Part shown: in pieces, positions 1 to 6,964 of the stretch | Position numbering within the stretch: the stretch's first letter is position 1 | Layout of the letters: the number at the start of each line of letters is the position of its first letter | Assembly: GCF_900156265.1 (NCBI RefSeq) | Contig: NZ_FTNE01000027.1 | Coordinates: forward strand, 1-55,115 | Direction: 5' to 3' | DNA: 55,115 nucleotides | Source: Acidiphilium rubrum | GTDB taxonomy: Bacteria; Pseudomonadota; Alphaproteobacteria; Acetobacterales; Acetobacteraceae | Position numbers and translations under genes: made by a program | The notes under the pieces: generated by a model | The model's input: only the letters and a program-made list of their open reading frames with translations | Told to the model about the DNA's origin: nothing | Databases searched by the model: none

Positions 1-575
1 GTGAAGTCGATGCTGCCGTCGGGGTTGATTTTGTATTGGTCCATGAAGCTGGGCTGGCGCTTTGGTTTGCGGGGGCGCTTGGGCCGGGGCTTGGTCGATT
101 TGGGGCGTTTGATGCTGGCTGGGTAGCGCAGGCCGAGCATGGTGTGGAGCGGGCGGAGGATGCGGCCGAGGCTGGGATGGGTGGCGAGCAGCGCCTGGAC
201 GATGGGATCTTCCATGAAGTGCTGGAGTTCGAGGCGGGCGTTGGCACCGGCGACGATGGGGGCGGCTGGGCCGTTGGGGAGCAGGCGGATCAGCCAGGCG
301 AAGCCGCGCGGCAGGGTTAGGGCGGGTTTGGGTTTGGTGGTGGGGTTGCGCTCGACCGTTGAGGGAGCGCGCGTGCGCGGGGACTGCGCGGGTTTGGCGG
401 CGATTTTGGCGAAGCGGGCGATCTGGCGGCTGAGGTAGTTCCAGATCAGGACGAGGAGCGGGCCATGGATTTTCAGCCGGTAGCCGTTGTCGGCCACGGA
501 GCGTTGCAGGGCGCGGAAGATCACCGCGAAGCGCTCGGACGGGTCGGCGGGCATGAAAGGCGCGTTCGAGATCAT
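1..575 (-). CDS. Conserved protein of unknown function, cut by the window edge
   Basis: An open frame of 191 codons runs from an ATG at 575 off the left edge, so the C-terminus is missing. The N-terminal part looks like a short helical domain (DPSERFAVIFRALQ near residues 12-25; GPLLVLIWNYLSRQIAR near 39-55). A proline/lysine-rich spacer follows, then a block with LPRGFAWLIRLLP near residue 89, a stretch around LRPLHTMLG near 142-150, and a basic tail rich in K, R and P. I recall similar proteins recurring as paralogues in Acetobacteraceae, but no function is known to me. Sense codons end mostly in C, like other minus-strand genes nearby, which supports real coding. Confidence 0.72.
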   Translation of the reverse strand, partial: MISNAPFMPADPSERFAVIFRALQRSVADNGYRLKIHGPLLVLIWNYLSRQIARFAKIAAKPAQSPRTRAPSTVERNPTTKPKPALTLPRGFAWLIRLLPNGPAAPIVAGANARLELQHFMEDPIVQALLATHPSLGRILRPLHTMLGLRYPASIKRPKSTKPRPKRPRKPKRQPSFMDQYKINPDGSIDF

Positions 576-665
576 GACCGCACATAAACCATGGCGGGTG
601 GGGGGTGAGAAAGGGGTTTGTTAGGGGTTGTGTTAGAATTTTTGGTTTGGGTTCTGGCGGGGGTG

Positions 666-703
666 GGTTGATGGGCTTCGCAAGGGCTCTGCCCGTCCTA
701 CGG
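666..703. repeat. REP-like hairpin, copy 1
   Basis: The stretch contains GATGGGC facing GCCCGTC (one G-T pair) and ends in CCTACGG. It closely resembles copy 2 at 854-886 (shared TTGATGGG, CAAGGG and CC-x-TCCTAC). Such TTGATGGG-to-TCCTACG units are common dispersed intergenic repeats in proteobacteria. It abuts the start of the MntR-like remnant. Confidence 0.55.
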
Positions 704-704
704 C

Positions 705-803
705 CTGCTGGGGGTGCCGAGCGAGGTTGCCGAGGCGGATGCCGAGGGGATGGAGCATTATATTTCGGATGTGACCGAGCGGGTGTTTACGCAGTTTGTT
801 GGG
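705..803 (+). pseudogene. C-terminal remnant of an MntR-type (DtxR family) manganese regulator
   Basis: One frame reads LLGVPSEVAEADAEGMEH, then YISDVTERVFTQFVG. This matches the C-terminal end of the helix-turn-helix/metal-binding part of alphaproteobacterial MntR (pattern LGV-x-x-EVAE-x-DAEG-x-EHH-x-S-x-x-T). No DNA-binding part lies upstream: the coding similarity begins right after REP-like copy 1, and the usual stop is absent, the frame running on through a G9 tract to a TGA at 894-896. I read it as a truncated, dead fragment. The match is from memory of the family, so the identity is moderately sure and the absence of the remainder is directly visible. Confidence 0.5.
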
Positions 804-853
804 AGGAAGGGGGGGGGTGAGGTGGGGTGGGGTGGGTCGGGTGGTGTGGTTGG

Positions 854-886
854 ATTGATGGGTATCAAGGGATACCCATCCTACAG
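854..886. repeat. REP-like hairpin, copy 2
   Basis: A perfect 9-bp stem, ATGGGTATC (858-866) and GATACCCAT (871-879), with a 4-nt loop, followed by CCTACAG. With copy 1 it brackets the mntR remnant, suggesting that the repeats were involved in the deletion or transposition that left the fragment. Confidence 0.6.
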
Positions 887-894
887 TTGCTGCT

Positions 895-950
895 GATGAA
901 TAAGAGTTTTTTGGTTCTTTTTTGCAAAAAAGAACTGCTTGCCTTGCCTT
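895..950. repeat. AT-rich dispersed hairpin repeat, copy R1
   Basis: Positions 914-935 form a perfect 22-bp palindrome (GTTC, T6, GC, A6, GAAC), with a T run on its left and a GCCTT motif on its right. The same design (T run, TTCTTTTT/AAAAAGAA hairpin, CCTT) recurs at 4109-4140, 4195-4242 and 22732-22779. The strong AT content against GC-rich surroundings, and placement at gene ends, suggest a transcription terminator or REP-type element. Confidence 0.7.
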
Positions 951-978
951 TTCAGAAACACGACTACCGGCGCGGGGG

Positions 979-1012
979 TAAAAAAATGCCCCGGACGGCT
1001 GGCGTCCGGGGC
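979..1012 (-). terminator. Rho-independent terminator of aceA
   Basis: A perfect 10-bp stem, GCCCCGGACG (988-997) and CGTCCGGGGC (1003-1012), with a 5-nt loop. Read on the minus strand it is followed by A and then seven T (the A run at 980-986). It lies 64 nt past the aceA stop. A second perfect 9-bp hairpin (GATGCCGGC/GCCGGCATC, 1027-1049) lies between stop and terminator. Confidence 0.85.
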
Positions 1013-1075
1013 TAGTCGACGGAACGGATGCCGGCACCATGCCGGCATCGCGGGGACTGGTAATTTGAGCGGGGC

Positions 1076-2461
1076 TTAGCGGTCGGGGGAGCTGACCGCC
1101 CAGCTGTGGTGGTGGACCAGGCCGTCGTCGTGGTCGTGGTTGTGGCCGGGCTGGTCGTCCTGATCGTGGAATTGTTCGGTTTCGGTGCTGCCGGCCATGG
1201 CGGTGGTGGAGGCTTTGCCGGCGGAGACGGCGACGGCGACGGCGTCGAAATAGGAGGTGCCGACTTCGCGCTGGTGGCGGGTTGCGGTGTAGCCCTGGGG
1301 TTCGGCGGCGAATTCGGCCTGCTGGAGTTCCGAGTAGGCGGCCATGCCACGTTCGGCGTAGCCTTTGGCGAGTTGGAACATCGAGTAGTTCAGCGAATGG
1401 AAGCCGGCGAGGGTGACGAACTGGAATTTGTAGCCCATCGCTGCGATTTCCTGCTGGAAAGTCGCGATTTTTTCGGGGCTCAGTTTCTTTTTCCAGTTGA
1501 AGCTCGGCGAGCAATTGTAGGCGAGCATCTTGCCGGGGAATTGCTTGTGGATGGCCTCGGCGAACTGGCGGGCTTCATCGAGGTTGGGTTCGGAGGTTTC
1601 CCACCAGAGGAGGTCGGCGTAGGGCGCGTAGGCCAGGCTGCGGGCGATGGCGTATTCGACGCCGAGGCCGGGTTTGATGCGGTAGAAGCCTTCGGGCGTG
1701 CGTTCGCCGGTGATGAAGGGGCGGTCGCGCTCATCGACGTCGGCGGTGAGGAGTTGGGCGGCGTGGCTGTCGGTGCGGCAGAGCAGCACGGTGGACACGC
1801 CCTCGACGTCGGCGGCGAGGCGGGCGGCGTTGAGGGTGCGGATGTGCTGGCTGATCGGCACCAGGACCTTGCCGCCGAGATGGCCGCATTTTTTTTCGGA
1901 CGCGAGCTGATCTTCGAAATGGACGCCGGCGGCGCCGGCTTCGATCATGGCTTTCATGAGTTCGTAGGCGTTGAGCGCGCCGCCGAAGCCGGCTTCGGCA
2001 TCGGCGATGATCGGGGCCATCCAGTAGGTGCTGGTGTCGCCTTCCATGCGGGAAATCTGGTCGGCGCGGCGGAGCGTGGCGTTGATGCGCTTGACCACCT
2101 GGGGCACCGAGTTGACAGGGTAGAGCGATTGGTCGGGGTACATTTCGCCGGAATTGTTGGCGTCCGCCGCGACCTGCCAGCCGGAGAGGTAGATGGCTTT
2201 GAGGCCGGCCTTGACCTGCTGCATGGCCTGGTTGCCGGTGAGGGCGCCGAGCGTGTTGACGTAGTTTTCGTTTTTCAGGAGATTCCAGAGGCGGGTTGCG
2301 CCCATTTCCGCGAGGGTGTGGCGGATGCGGAAATTGCCGGAGAGTTTTTCGACATCGGCCGGTGTGTAGTCGCGCTGGATGCCGGCGAAACGGTCCGGGG
2401 CGACGGCGAGGCCGCCGGGGAGGCCTTCGGGGGCGTGGGTCGGGGTGGTGAGGTTGGACAT
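1076..2461 (-). CDS. aceA: Isocitrate lyase
   Basis: Splits isocitrate into glyoxylate and succinate in the cytoplasm, the first step of the glyoxylate shunt for growth on acetate and fatty acids. The 461-residue protein shows the full family pattern: the catalytic KKCGH loop at residues 190-194 (Cys192), [11 protein letters not shown] near 151-161 with Mg-binding Asp, HFEDQ near 181-185, LLWWETSEP near 286-294 and [12 protein letters not shown] near 318-329. The usual end of the family (STEEEQF-like) occurs here as STETEQF. It is followed by an extra tail of about 30 residues rich in His and Asp (HNHDHDD, HHH), which is unusual. It is divergent from the ScfR regulator gene at 2699, and the shared 237-bp region holds palindromes, so control by ScfR is likely. 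Confidence 0.97.
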   Translation of the reverse strand: MSNLTTPTHAPEGLPGGLAVAPDRFAGIQRDYTPADVEKLSGNFRIRHTLAEMGATRLWNLLKNENYVNTLGALTGNQAMQQVKAGLKAIYLSGWQVAADANNSGEMYPDQSLYPVNSVPQVVKRINATLRRADQISRMEGDTSTYWMAPIIADAEAGFGGALNAYELMKAMIEAGAAGVHFEDQLASEKKCGHLGGKVLVPISQHIRTLNAARLAADVEGVSTVLLCRTDSHAAQLLTADVDERDRPFITGERTPEGFYRIKPGLGVEYAIARSLAYAPYADLLWWETSEPNLDEARQFAEAIHKQFPGKMLAYNCSPSFNWKKKLSPEKIATFQQEIAAMGYKFQFVTLAGFHSLNYSMFQLAKGYAERGMAAYSELQQAEFAAEPQGYTATRHQREVGTSYFDAVAVAVSAGKASTTAMAGSTETEQFHDQDDQPGHNHDHDDGLVHHHSWAVSSPDR

Positions 2462-2620
2462 GGTGGTCTCCTGGTGCCGAGCGAGGTTGGATGCCGTGCG
2501 GAAATGGGGTGGGCTTTGTCTGCGTTTCGGACGTTGGTGGTTTGTTGCTAGGCCGGCGTGTTCGCCATGTGTGGATTATTTACGCTGCAGGCGCGAAAGT
2601 CACGGGGGTATTTGGTATGA

Positions 2621-2670
2621 AATATCGAAACCAGTGGCGATATTGACTGTAAAGTTTTACATTGTGTAAA
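2621..2670. promoter_or_regulatory. Palindromic operator region between aceA and scfR
   Basis: Two inverted repeats stand out in this AT-rich stretch. AATATCG (2621-2627) faces CGATATT (2638-2644). TGTAAAGTTTTACA (2648-2661) is a perfect 14-bp palindrome, and TGTAAA occurs a third time at 2665-2670. TTGACT at 2643-2648 with TGTAAA at 2665 (16-bp spacing) could be the scfR promoter, which would place the palindrome on the spacer. By analogy with RamB/ScfR regulators these are plausible operator half-sites, but no binding site consensus for this clade was available to me. Confidence 0.6.
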
Positions 2671-2698
2671 TCGTGTTAAGTTTTTCTCCGGATTCGAG

Positions 2699-4108
2699 GT
2701 GTGTGAAGTGGCTAACCCGTTGATCGGTCGGATCGTGCGTCGCCTGCGCATGGAGCAGGGGATGACGCAGCAGAAATTGGCGGAGCGGCTGGGGATTTCG
2801 ACGTCGTATCTGAACCTGATCGAGCATGATCAGCGGGGCGTGACGGCGACGCTGCTGATCAAGCTGACCGAGATTTTGCAGGTTGATCTGGCGGCACTTT
2901 CGGGGTCGGGGGAGCGGCAGATCGAGCAGGCGTTGCGCGAGGCGTTTGCCGACCCGCTGTTGGGGATCGATCCGGTGCCGGATGCGGATGCGCAATTGCT
3001 GGCGGGGTCGGCGCCGGCGGCGGCGCAGGCGGTTTTGGGGTTGTATCGGGCGTTTCAGGCGGTGCGCGAGGAGACCGGGGCGATCACGCTGCCGTCGGGG
3101 CGGAAGATTCTGTTGCCGAACGAGGAGGTGCGGGATTTTTTCCATGAGCACGCCAATTTTTTCCCCGAATTGGAGGATGCCGCCGAGGCGATGGGGGCGG
3201 AGTTGCCGGCGGCGACGCTGGGGATGAACCACGCGTTGGCGGAGCGGTTGCGGCACAAGCATGGGCTGGTGGTTTCGGTGGCACCCTTGCCGGGGGCGTT
3301 GCGGATTTATGATCCGGCGGCGCGGCATCTGCGCCTGTCGGAGACGTTGCCGCGGGAGAGCCGGGGGTTTCAGATGGCGTTTCAGCTCGGGTTGCTGGAG
3401 GCGCGCGATTTGATCGAGCCGATCGTGAAGCGGGCGGCGTTGACGACGCGCGATGCGGGGGAGTTGCTGCGGATCGGGCTGATCAATTATTTCGCGGGTG
3501 CGGTGTTGATGCCGTATGCGCCGTTTCTGGAGGCGGCGCTGGCGTTGCGGCATGATGTCGAGCATCTGGCGATGCGGTTCGGGGTGTCGTTCGAGCAGGC
3601 GTGCCATCGGCTTTCGACGTTGCAGCGGAACGGGGCGCGGGGGGTGCCGCTGTTTTTTCTGCGGGTCGATCCGGCGGGGAATGTTTCGAAGCGGTTTTCG
3701 GCGGCGGGGTTTCCGTTCGCGCGGTTCGGTGGGAATTGTCCGCGCTGGGTGGTGTATTCGGCGTTTGCGGCGCCGGGCAGCGTGCGGGTGCAGGTGGCGC
3801 AACTGCCGGATGGGGCGACGTATTTGTGTTTCGCGCGGACCATTGTGGCGGCGCCGGCGCATTGGGGTGAGCCGCCGGCGACGCGGGTGGTGGCGATGGG
3901 GTGCGAGATCAACCGCGCGGGGGATTTCGTTTATGCCGATGGGATCGATATCGAGCGGGCGGCGGTGGGGATCGGGCTGTCGTGCCGGTTGTGCGATCGG
4001 CCGGAGTGCCGGTCACGCGCGTTTCCGCCGCTGGCGCATCGGTTGACGCTGGATGTTTCGACGACGAGTGCTTCGCCTTATCGGTTTGAGGCGGTCGGAA
4101 AGAAGTAA
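2699..4108 (+). CDS. ScfR family transcriptional regulator (XRE HTH plus ImmA/IrrE-like domain)
   Basis: Likely a DNA-binding regulator of short-chain fatty acid or acetate metabolism, of the RamB/ScfR type. The N-terminus has an XRE helix-turn-helix (residues about 8-65: GMTQQKLAERLGIS, then TSYLNLIEHDQRG). A long middle domain of the IrrE-like DUF2083 kind includes INYFAGAVLMPYAPF near residues 262-276, without an obvious HExxH. The C-terminus carries the Cys motif CRLCDRPEC near 432-440, typical of this family. Start is GTG at 2699; a GTG at 2708 is equally possible. It is divergent from aceA, the known target of RamB in actinobacteria, so aceA control is a reasonable inference. Codons end mostly in G, unlike the minus-strand neighbours. 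Confidence 0.85.
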   Translation: MCEVANPLIGRIVRRLRMEQGMTQQKLAERLGISTSYLNLIEHDQRGVTATLLIKLTEILQVDLAALSGSGERQIEQALREAFADPLLGIDPVPDADAQLLAGSAPAAAQAVLGLYRAFQAVREETGAITLPSGRKILLPNEEVRDFFHEHANFFPELEDAAEAMGAELPAATLGMNHALAERLRHKHGLVVSVAPLPGALRIYDPAARHLRLSETLPRESRGFQMAFQLGLLEARDLIEPIVKRAALTTRDAGELLRIGLINYFAGAVLMPYAPFLEAALALRHDVEHLAMRFGVSFEQACHRLSTLQRNGARGVPLFFLRVDPAGNVSKRFSAAGFPFARFGGNCPRWVVYSAFAAPGSVRVQVAQLPDGATYLCFARTIVAAPAHWGEPPATRVVAMGCEINRAGDFVYADGIDIERAAVGIGLSCRLCDRPECRSRAFPPLAHRLTLDVSTTSASPYRFEAVGKK

Positions 4109-4246
4109 GGAAGACTTCTTTTTTGTAAAAAAGAAGCAAAAAACTTTTTTAATCTGGGTCCGTGCCGGTTTCACCAGCACGGACTAGATTCATAAAGTTT
4201 TTTTGCTTCTTTTTGTTCACAAAAAGAAGTCTTTTTACCTTCCCTT
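4109..4246. repeat. Near-palindrome (element C) of two inverted AT-rich hairpin repeats between convergent genes
   Basis: This fills the whole gap between the stop codons of scfR (4106-4108) and the lipoprotein gene (4247-4249). The left AT-rich repeat has its hairpin at 4115-4136 (CTTC, T6, GT, A6, GAAG); the right one, inverted, at 4206-4229. The centre is a GC-rich stem GTCCGTGC (4158-4165)/GCACGGAC (4177-4184). Mirror similarity reaches to both stops. It probably acts as a bidirectional terminator. Confidence 0.75.
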
Positions 4247-4822
4247 CTACCGAAAAGCCGGAAACGTCCCGCCACCAGGGTAGAGGTATTGGCTGGCAAA
4301 GCTGGTGGCGTGATTGGCCAGCGGCACGGCGGGGAATTGGCCCAGTAGCGCGAGGGTAGCGGCGGGGGGACGGGTGAAGCCGGGGCTGGTGAGGGCGGTG
4401 AGCGCGCCGGGGCGGTTGTTGCGCCGGAGTTGTTGGGCGGCGCCGACCAGCGCGTCGATCACGGTTTGCGAGGCGGTGCCGGGGGCGATGCCGAGGATGC
4501 GGCGGACGTGGGAGCGGGCTTGGAGCATTTCCTGTTTGGCGAGGGTGTTCATGCCGGCCCAGCGGGCGCCGGTGGCGAACTGGCCGGCCATGGCATCGAG
4601 CGAGGCGATGGCGATGGCCATGCGGGCGGGGTGGCCGATCATCGCCTCGGGGTGGGCGAAGGCATAGGTGGCGGCGTTGGTTGCGGCGATTGCGGGATCT
4701 TCGCCGATGATGCTGGTGGCGAAGGTGTCGGCGGGCAGCCTGCCGGTGGAGGGCGCGGGTGTTTCGAGCGCGCAGCCGGCGAGGGCGAGCGTTATGATCG
4801 AGGCGAGCAGCAGGTGGCGCAT
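4247..4822 (-). CDS. Putative lipoprotein of unknown function
   Basis: A 191-residue protein with a clear type II signal: basic MRH start, hydrophobic LLLASIITLALAGC with the lipobox Cys at residue 17, then a low-complexity linker. It should therefore be lipid-anchored in the outer or inner membrane. The mature part is Ala-rich with predicted helices (for example around residues 64-115: MAIAIASLDAMAGQFATG and LAKQEMLQARSHVRRIL) and has no enzyme motif I recognise. It stands alone, converging on scfR, with gamma carbonic anhydrase 46 bp upstream on the same strand. Function unknown. Confidence 0.75.
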   Translation of the reverse strand: MRHLLLASIITLALAGCALETPAPSTGRLPADTFATSIIGEDPAIAATNAATYAFAHPEAMIGHPARMAIAIASLDAMAGQFATGARWAGMNTLAKQEMLQARSHVRRILGIAPGTASQTVIDALVGAAQQLRRNNRPGALTALTSPGFTRPPAATLALLGQFPAVPLANHATSFASQYLYPGGGTFPAFR

Positions 4823-4868
4823 GTGATCCTCCGGCTCGGATATGGGGGTGTTTCGAGGTTGGGGAGGA

Positions 4869-5402
4869 TCACGAAGGCTGGAGGCCGCGCCGGTAGCGGG
4901 CGGCGAGGGCGACGTAGTGTGGGGCGGTCGCGGCGCGGAGGGCTTGTTCGGCGGCGTCCATCACGCGGACCAGGCGGGCGGGCGAGCCCATCCATAATTC
5001 ATCGGGGCCGATTCGTTTGCCGGGGGGCAGGGTGGAATGGGCGGCGAGCATGCCGCCGGGTTCGATGATCGCACCATCGAGCACGATGGCACCCATGCCG
5101 ACGAAGGCGCGGTCGTGCAGGGTGCAGGCGTGGATGATGGCGGCGTGGCCGACCGTGACATCCGCGCCGATGCGCGCGGCGAAGGCGGCGCCGGCGTTGA
5201 CGTGGATGATGGTGCCGTCCTGGATGTTGGTGCGTTCGCCGATGGTGATGGTGTTGTTATCGGCGCGCAGGGTGCAGTTGAACCAGATGTTGGCGTGGGC
5301 GGCGAGGGTGACGGCGCCGATGAGCACGGCGCCGGGGGCGACCCAGGCTTCGGGGTGGATTTCCGGGCTGATGCCGTCGAGCGTGAAGCGGGAGGGGGTC
5401 AT
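4869..5402 (-). CDS. Gamma carbonic anhydrase family protein
   Basis: A 177-residue left-handed beta-helix (hexapeptide repeat) protein. Pattern: IWFNCTLRADNNTITIG near residues 39-55, TNIQDGTIIHVN near 58-69, and VGHAAIIHACTLHD near 88-101, supplying the three His that bind zinc in the CamH/YrdA/PaaY group. Such proteins are cytosolic trimers; some hydrate CO2, others lack measured activity, so the reaction is inferred. The start ATG at 5402 sits one base from the upstream gene's stop, indicating translational coupling with the DUF1178 gene. A longer upstream open frame exists but overlaps that gene and is not coding. Confidence 0.88.
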   Translation of the reverse strand: MTPSRFTLDGISPEIHPEAWVAPGAVLIGAVTLAAHANIWFNCTLRADNNTITIGERTNIQDGTIIHVNAGAAFAARIGADVTVGHAAIIHACTLHDRAFVGMGAIVLDGAIIEPGGMLAAHSTLPPGKRIGPDELWMGSPARLVRVMDAAEQALRAATAPHYVALAARYRRGLQPS

Positions 5403-5403
5403 G

Positions 5404-5883
5404 TCAGCTGTCCGCCAGGGGCACCCAGGGGATGCGGCCGATGGTGATGCCGTCATCGGCGAGGGAGTCGGCCTCGGCCTCGGTCGCTTCGCCGTAGATG
5501 CCGCGGGGTTCGGCTTCGCCGTCGTGGATGCGGCGGGCTTCGGCGGCGAATTCGGGGCCGACGTAGTCGCAGCGGGCTTCGACTTCGCGGCGGACGCGGG
5601 CGAGCAGGGCGCGCATTTCGGCGGGCATCGGGCCGGCGATGGCGGTGGCTGGCGGGGTGGGCGATGGGTCTGCGGCGGGTGGGGTTGGGTCCGGTGGTGT
5701 TGGGTCTGGGGCGCGGGATTTGCCGCCGATGCGCGGGGCCATGATGGCCCGTTCGACGGCGTTGGTGCCGCAGGTCGGGCATTCCAGCAGGTGGCGGGCG
5801 GCCTGACGGTCGAAACTGGCGCTGCTTTTGAACCAGCCATCGAATTCATGGCCGGTCGCGCATTGCAACTGGTAGTGGATCAT
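5404..5883 (-). CDS. DUF1178 family protein
   Basis: A 159-residue protein starting MIHYQLQCATGHEFDGWF, the signature of DUF1178, followed by CPTCGT near residues 36-41. The Cys residues suggest a small zinc ribbon at the N-terminus. A proline/threonine-rich linker (residues about 58-80) leads to a C-terminal conserved block with AEARRIHDGEAEPRGIYGEA near 115-134 and IPWVPLAD at the end. Function is unknown in the family. It lies between glutaredoxin and gamma carbonic anhydrase genes on the same strand with gaps of 4 and 1 bp, an arrangement (grxC-DUF1178) common in alphaproteobacteria. Confidence 0.88.
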   Translation of the reverse strand: MIHYQLQCATGHEFDGWFKSSASFDRQAARHLLECPTCGTNAVERAIMAPRIGGKSRAPDPTPPDPTPPAADPSPTPPATAIAGPMPAEMRALLARVRREVEARCDYVGPEFAAEARRIHDGEAEPRGIYGEATEAEADSLADDGITIGRIPWVPLADS

Positions 5884-5887
5884 CAGG

Positions 5888-6151
5888 TCAGCCGGACGGG
5901 ACCAGCAGCGGGTCGAGCTGGCCGGCGCGGTCGAGCGCCATCAGTTGGTCGCAACCGCCGATCGACCGGTCGTCGATGAAGATTTGCGGCATGGTGGTGC
6001 CGCCGTTCGAGCGGGCGGTGGCGTCGCGGCGGGCGGCGGAGCCGTGCGGGGCGTCGATTTCGGTGAAGGTGACGCCCTTGTCGCGCAGCAGTTTCACGGC
6101 GCGGCTGCAATAGGGGCAGAACATCTGGGTGTAGATTTCGATCTTGCTCAT
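5888..6151 (-). CDS. grxC: Glutaredoxin 3
   Basis: An 87-residue dithiol glutaredoxin reducing protein disulfides with glutathione in the cytoplasm. It shows KIEIYTQMFCPYCSRAV, with the active-site CPYC at residues 11-14, the cis-proline motif TMPQIFID near 53-60 and the GG-D glutathione-binding motif IGGCDQL near 63-69. Length fits GrxC (about 85). I chose the ATG at 6151; an in-frame ATG at 6187 would add 12 residues without family similarity. It is the first gene of a tight run with the DUF1178 and gamma carbonic anhydrase genes. Confidence 0.94.
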   Translation of the reverse strand: MSKIEIYTQMFCPYCSRAVKLLRDKGVTFTEIDAPHGSAARRDATARSNGGTTMPQIFIDDRSIGGCDQLMALDRAGQLDPLLVPSG

Positions 6152-6193
6152 GGGATGATCACATACGCGCGCGCGATGTGAGTGCAAGTGGAA

Positions 6194-6919
6194 TCAGGTG
6201 TCCGCATCGTCGGAAACGCGGGCGAGGGCGAGCACGTCGACCGCGGCGGCGCCGGCCTGGTAGAGCACGCCGGCGCAGGATGAGGCGGTGGCGCCGGAGG
6301 TGAGGACATCGTCGATCAGCAGGATGGTGCGGCCGTGCAGCGCGGCGGCGCGGCCGGGGCGGATGGCGATGGCGCCGTGCAGGGCGATGGCGCGGTCGTG
6401 CTGGTCAAGCTCGGCGAGGGGGCGCGTGGCGCGGGTGCGGATGAGGGCGTCGATCAGGAGCGGTTTGCCGGTGAGCCTGGCGAGGGCGCGGGCGAGTTCG
6501 CCGGCCTGGTTGTAGCCGCGCGCGGCGAGGCGGCGCTTGTGCAGGGGGACGGGAACCAGCAGGTCGGCGCGGGCCAGTAGTTCGGCGCCGGGCTGGAGCA
6601 GCAGGCGGGCGAGGCCGCGGGCGGCTTCCGGACGGTCGGCGTATTTGAACGGCAGGATCAGGCGTTTGGCGGCGGGGCCGTAGCGCAGCGCGGCGCGGGC
6701 GGCGCGGAAGACCGGCGGGTCCCAGTCGCACGCGGTGCAGAGCGGCGCCGGTTCGGTGAGTTTCAGGCCGCAATGGCTGCACAGCGGCGGGGTGAGGAAG
6801 GCGGCATCCGCGAAGCATTCGGCGCATAGCTGCCCTGCGCCGCCGGCGGGTTCGGTGCAGGCGAGGCATTGGGCCGGCAGGATCAGGTCGAGCGTGGCGC
6901 GGGCGAGGGATTTCAGCAT
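6194..6919 (-). CDS. ComF family protein (phosphoribosyltransferase-like)
   Basis: A 241-residue ComF homologue. The N-terminal double zinc ribbon shows as CLAC, LCAEC, LCSHCG and LCTAC within residues 17-62. The C-terminal PRTase domain ends with the PRPP-binding loop TILLIDDVLTSGATAS near residues 200-215. VPVPLHKRRLAARGYNQ near 127-143 is the other family block. ComF helps DNA uptake in naturally competent bacteria; in other bacteria the role is unclear. Start is ATG at 6919, because the upstream extension has no similarity. It is divergent from the methyltransferase at 6965 with a 45-bp gap. Confidence 0.92.
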   Translation of the reverse strand: MLKSLARATLDLILPAQCLACTEPAGGAGQLCAECFADAAFLTPPLCSHCGLKLTEPAPLCTACDWDPPVFRAARAALRYGPAAKRLILPFKYADRPEAARGLARLLLQPGAELLARADLLVPVPLHKRRLAARGYNQAGELARALARLTGKPLLIDALIRTRATRPLAELDQHDRAIALHGAIAIRPGRAAALHGRTILLIDDVLTSGATASSCAGVLYQAGAAAVDVLALARVSDDADT

Positions 6920-6964
6920 GGCGCGGGGTTTGCCTGGGGGTTGGGCTGCGTCACAAGCGTTGTC

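Noticed and set aside
576-1075. A complete protein gene in the gap before aceA
   Set aside because: Open frames here are antisense to aceA or low-complexity; only the MntR-like fragment, repeats and a terminator are supported.
1106-2551. Long plus-strand open frame of 481 codons opposite aceA
   Set aside because: It lies antisense to a fully conserved isocitrate lyase and its translation is low-complexity Gly/Ala/Val/Glu, as expected from GC-rich antisense DNA.
4109-4246. CRISPR array or phage attachment site
   Set aside because: There are only two inverted copies of one hairpin repeat with no spacers and no integrase nearby.
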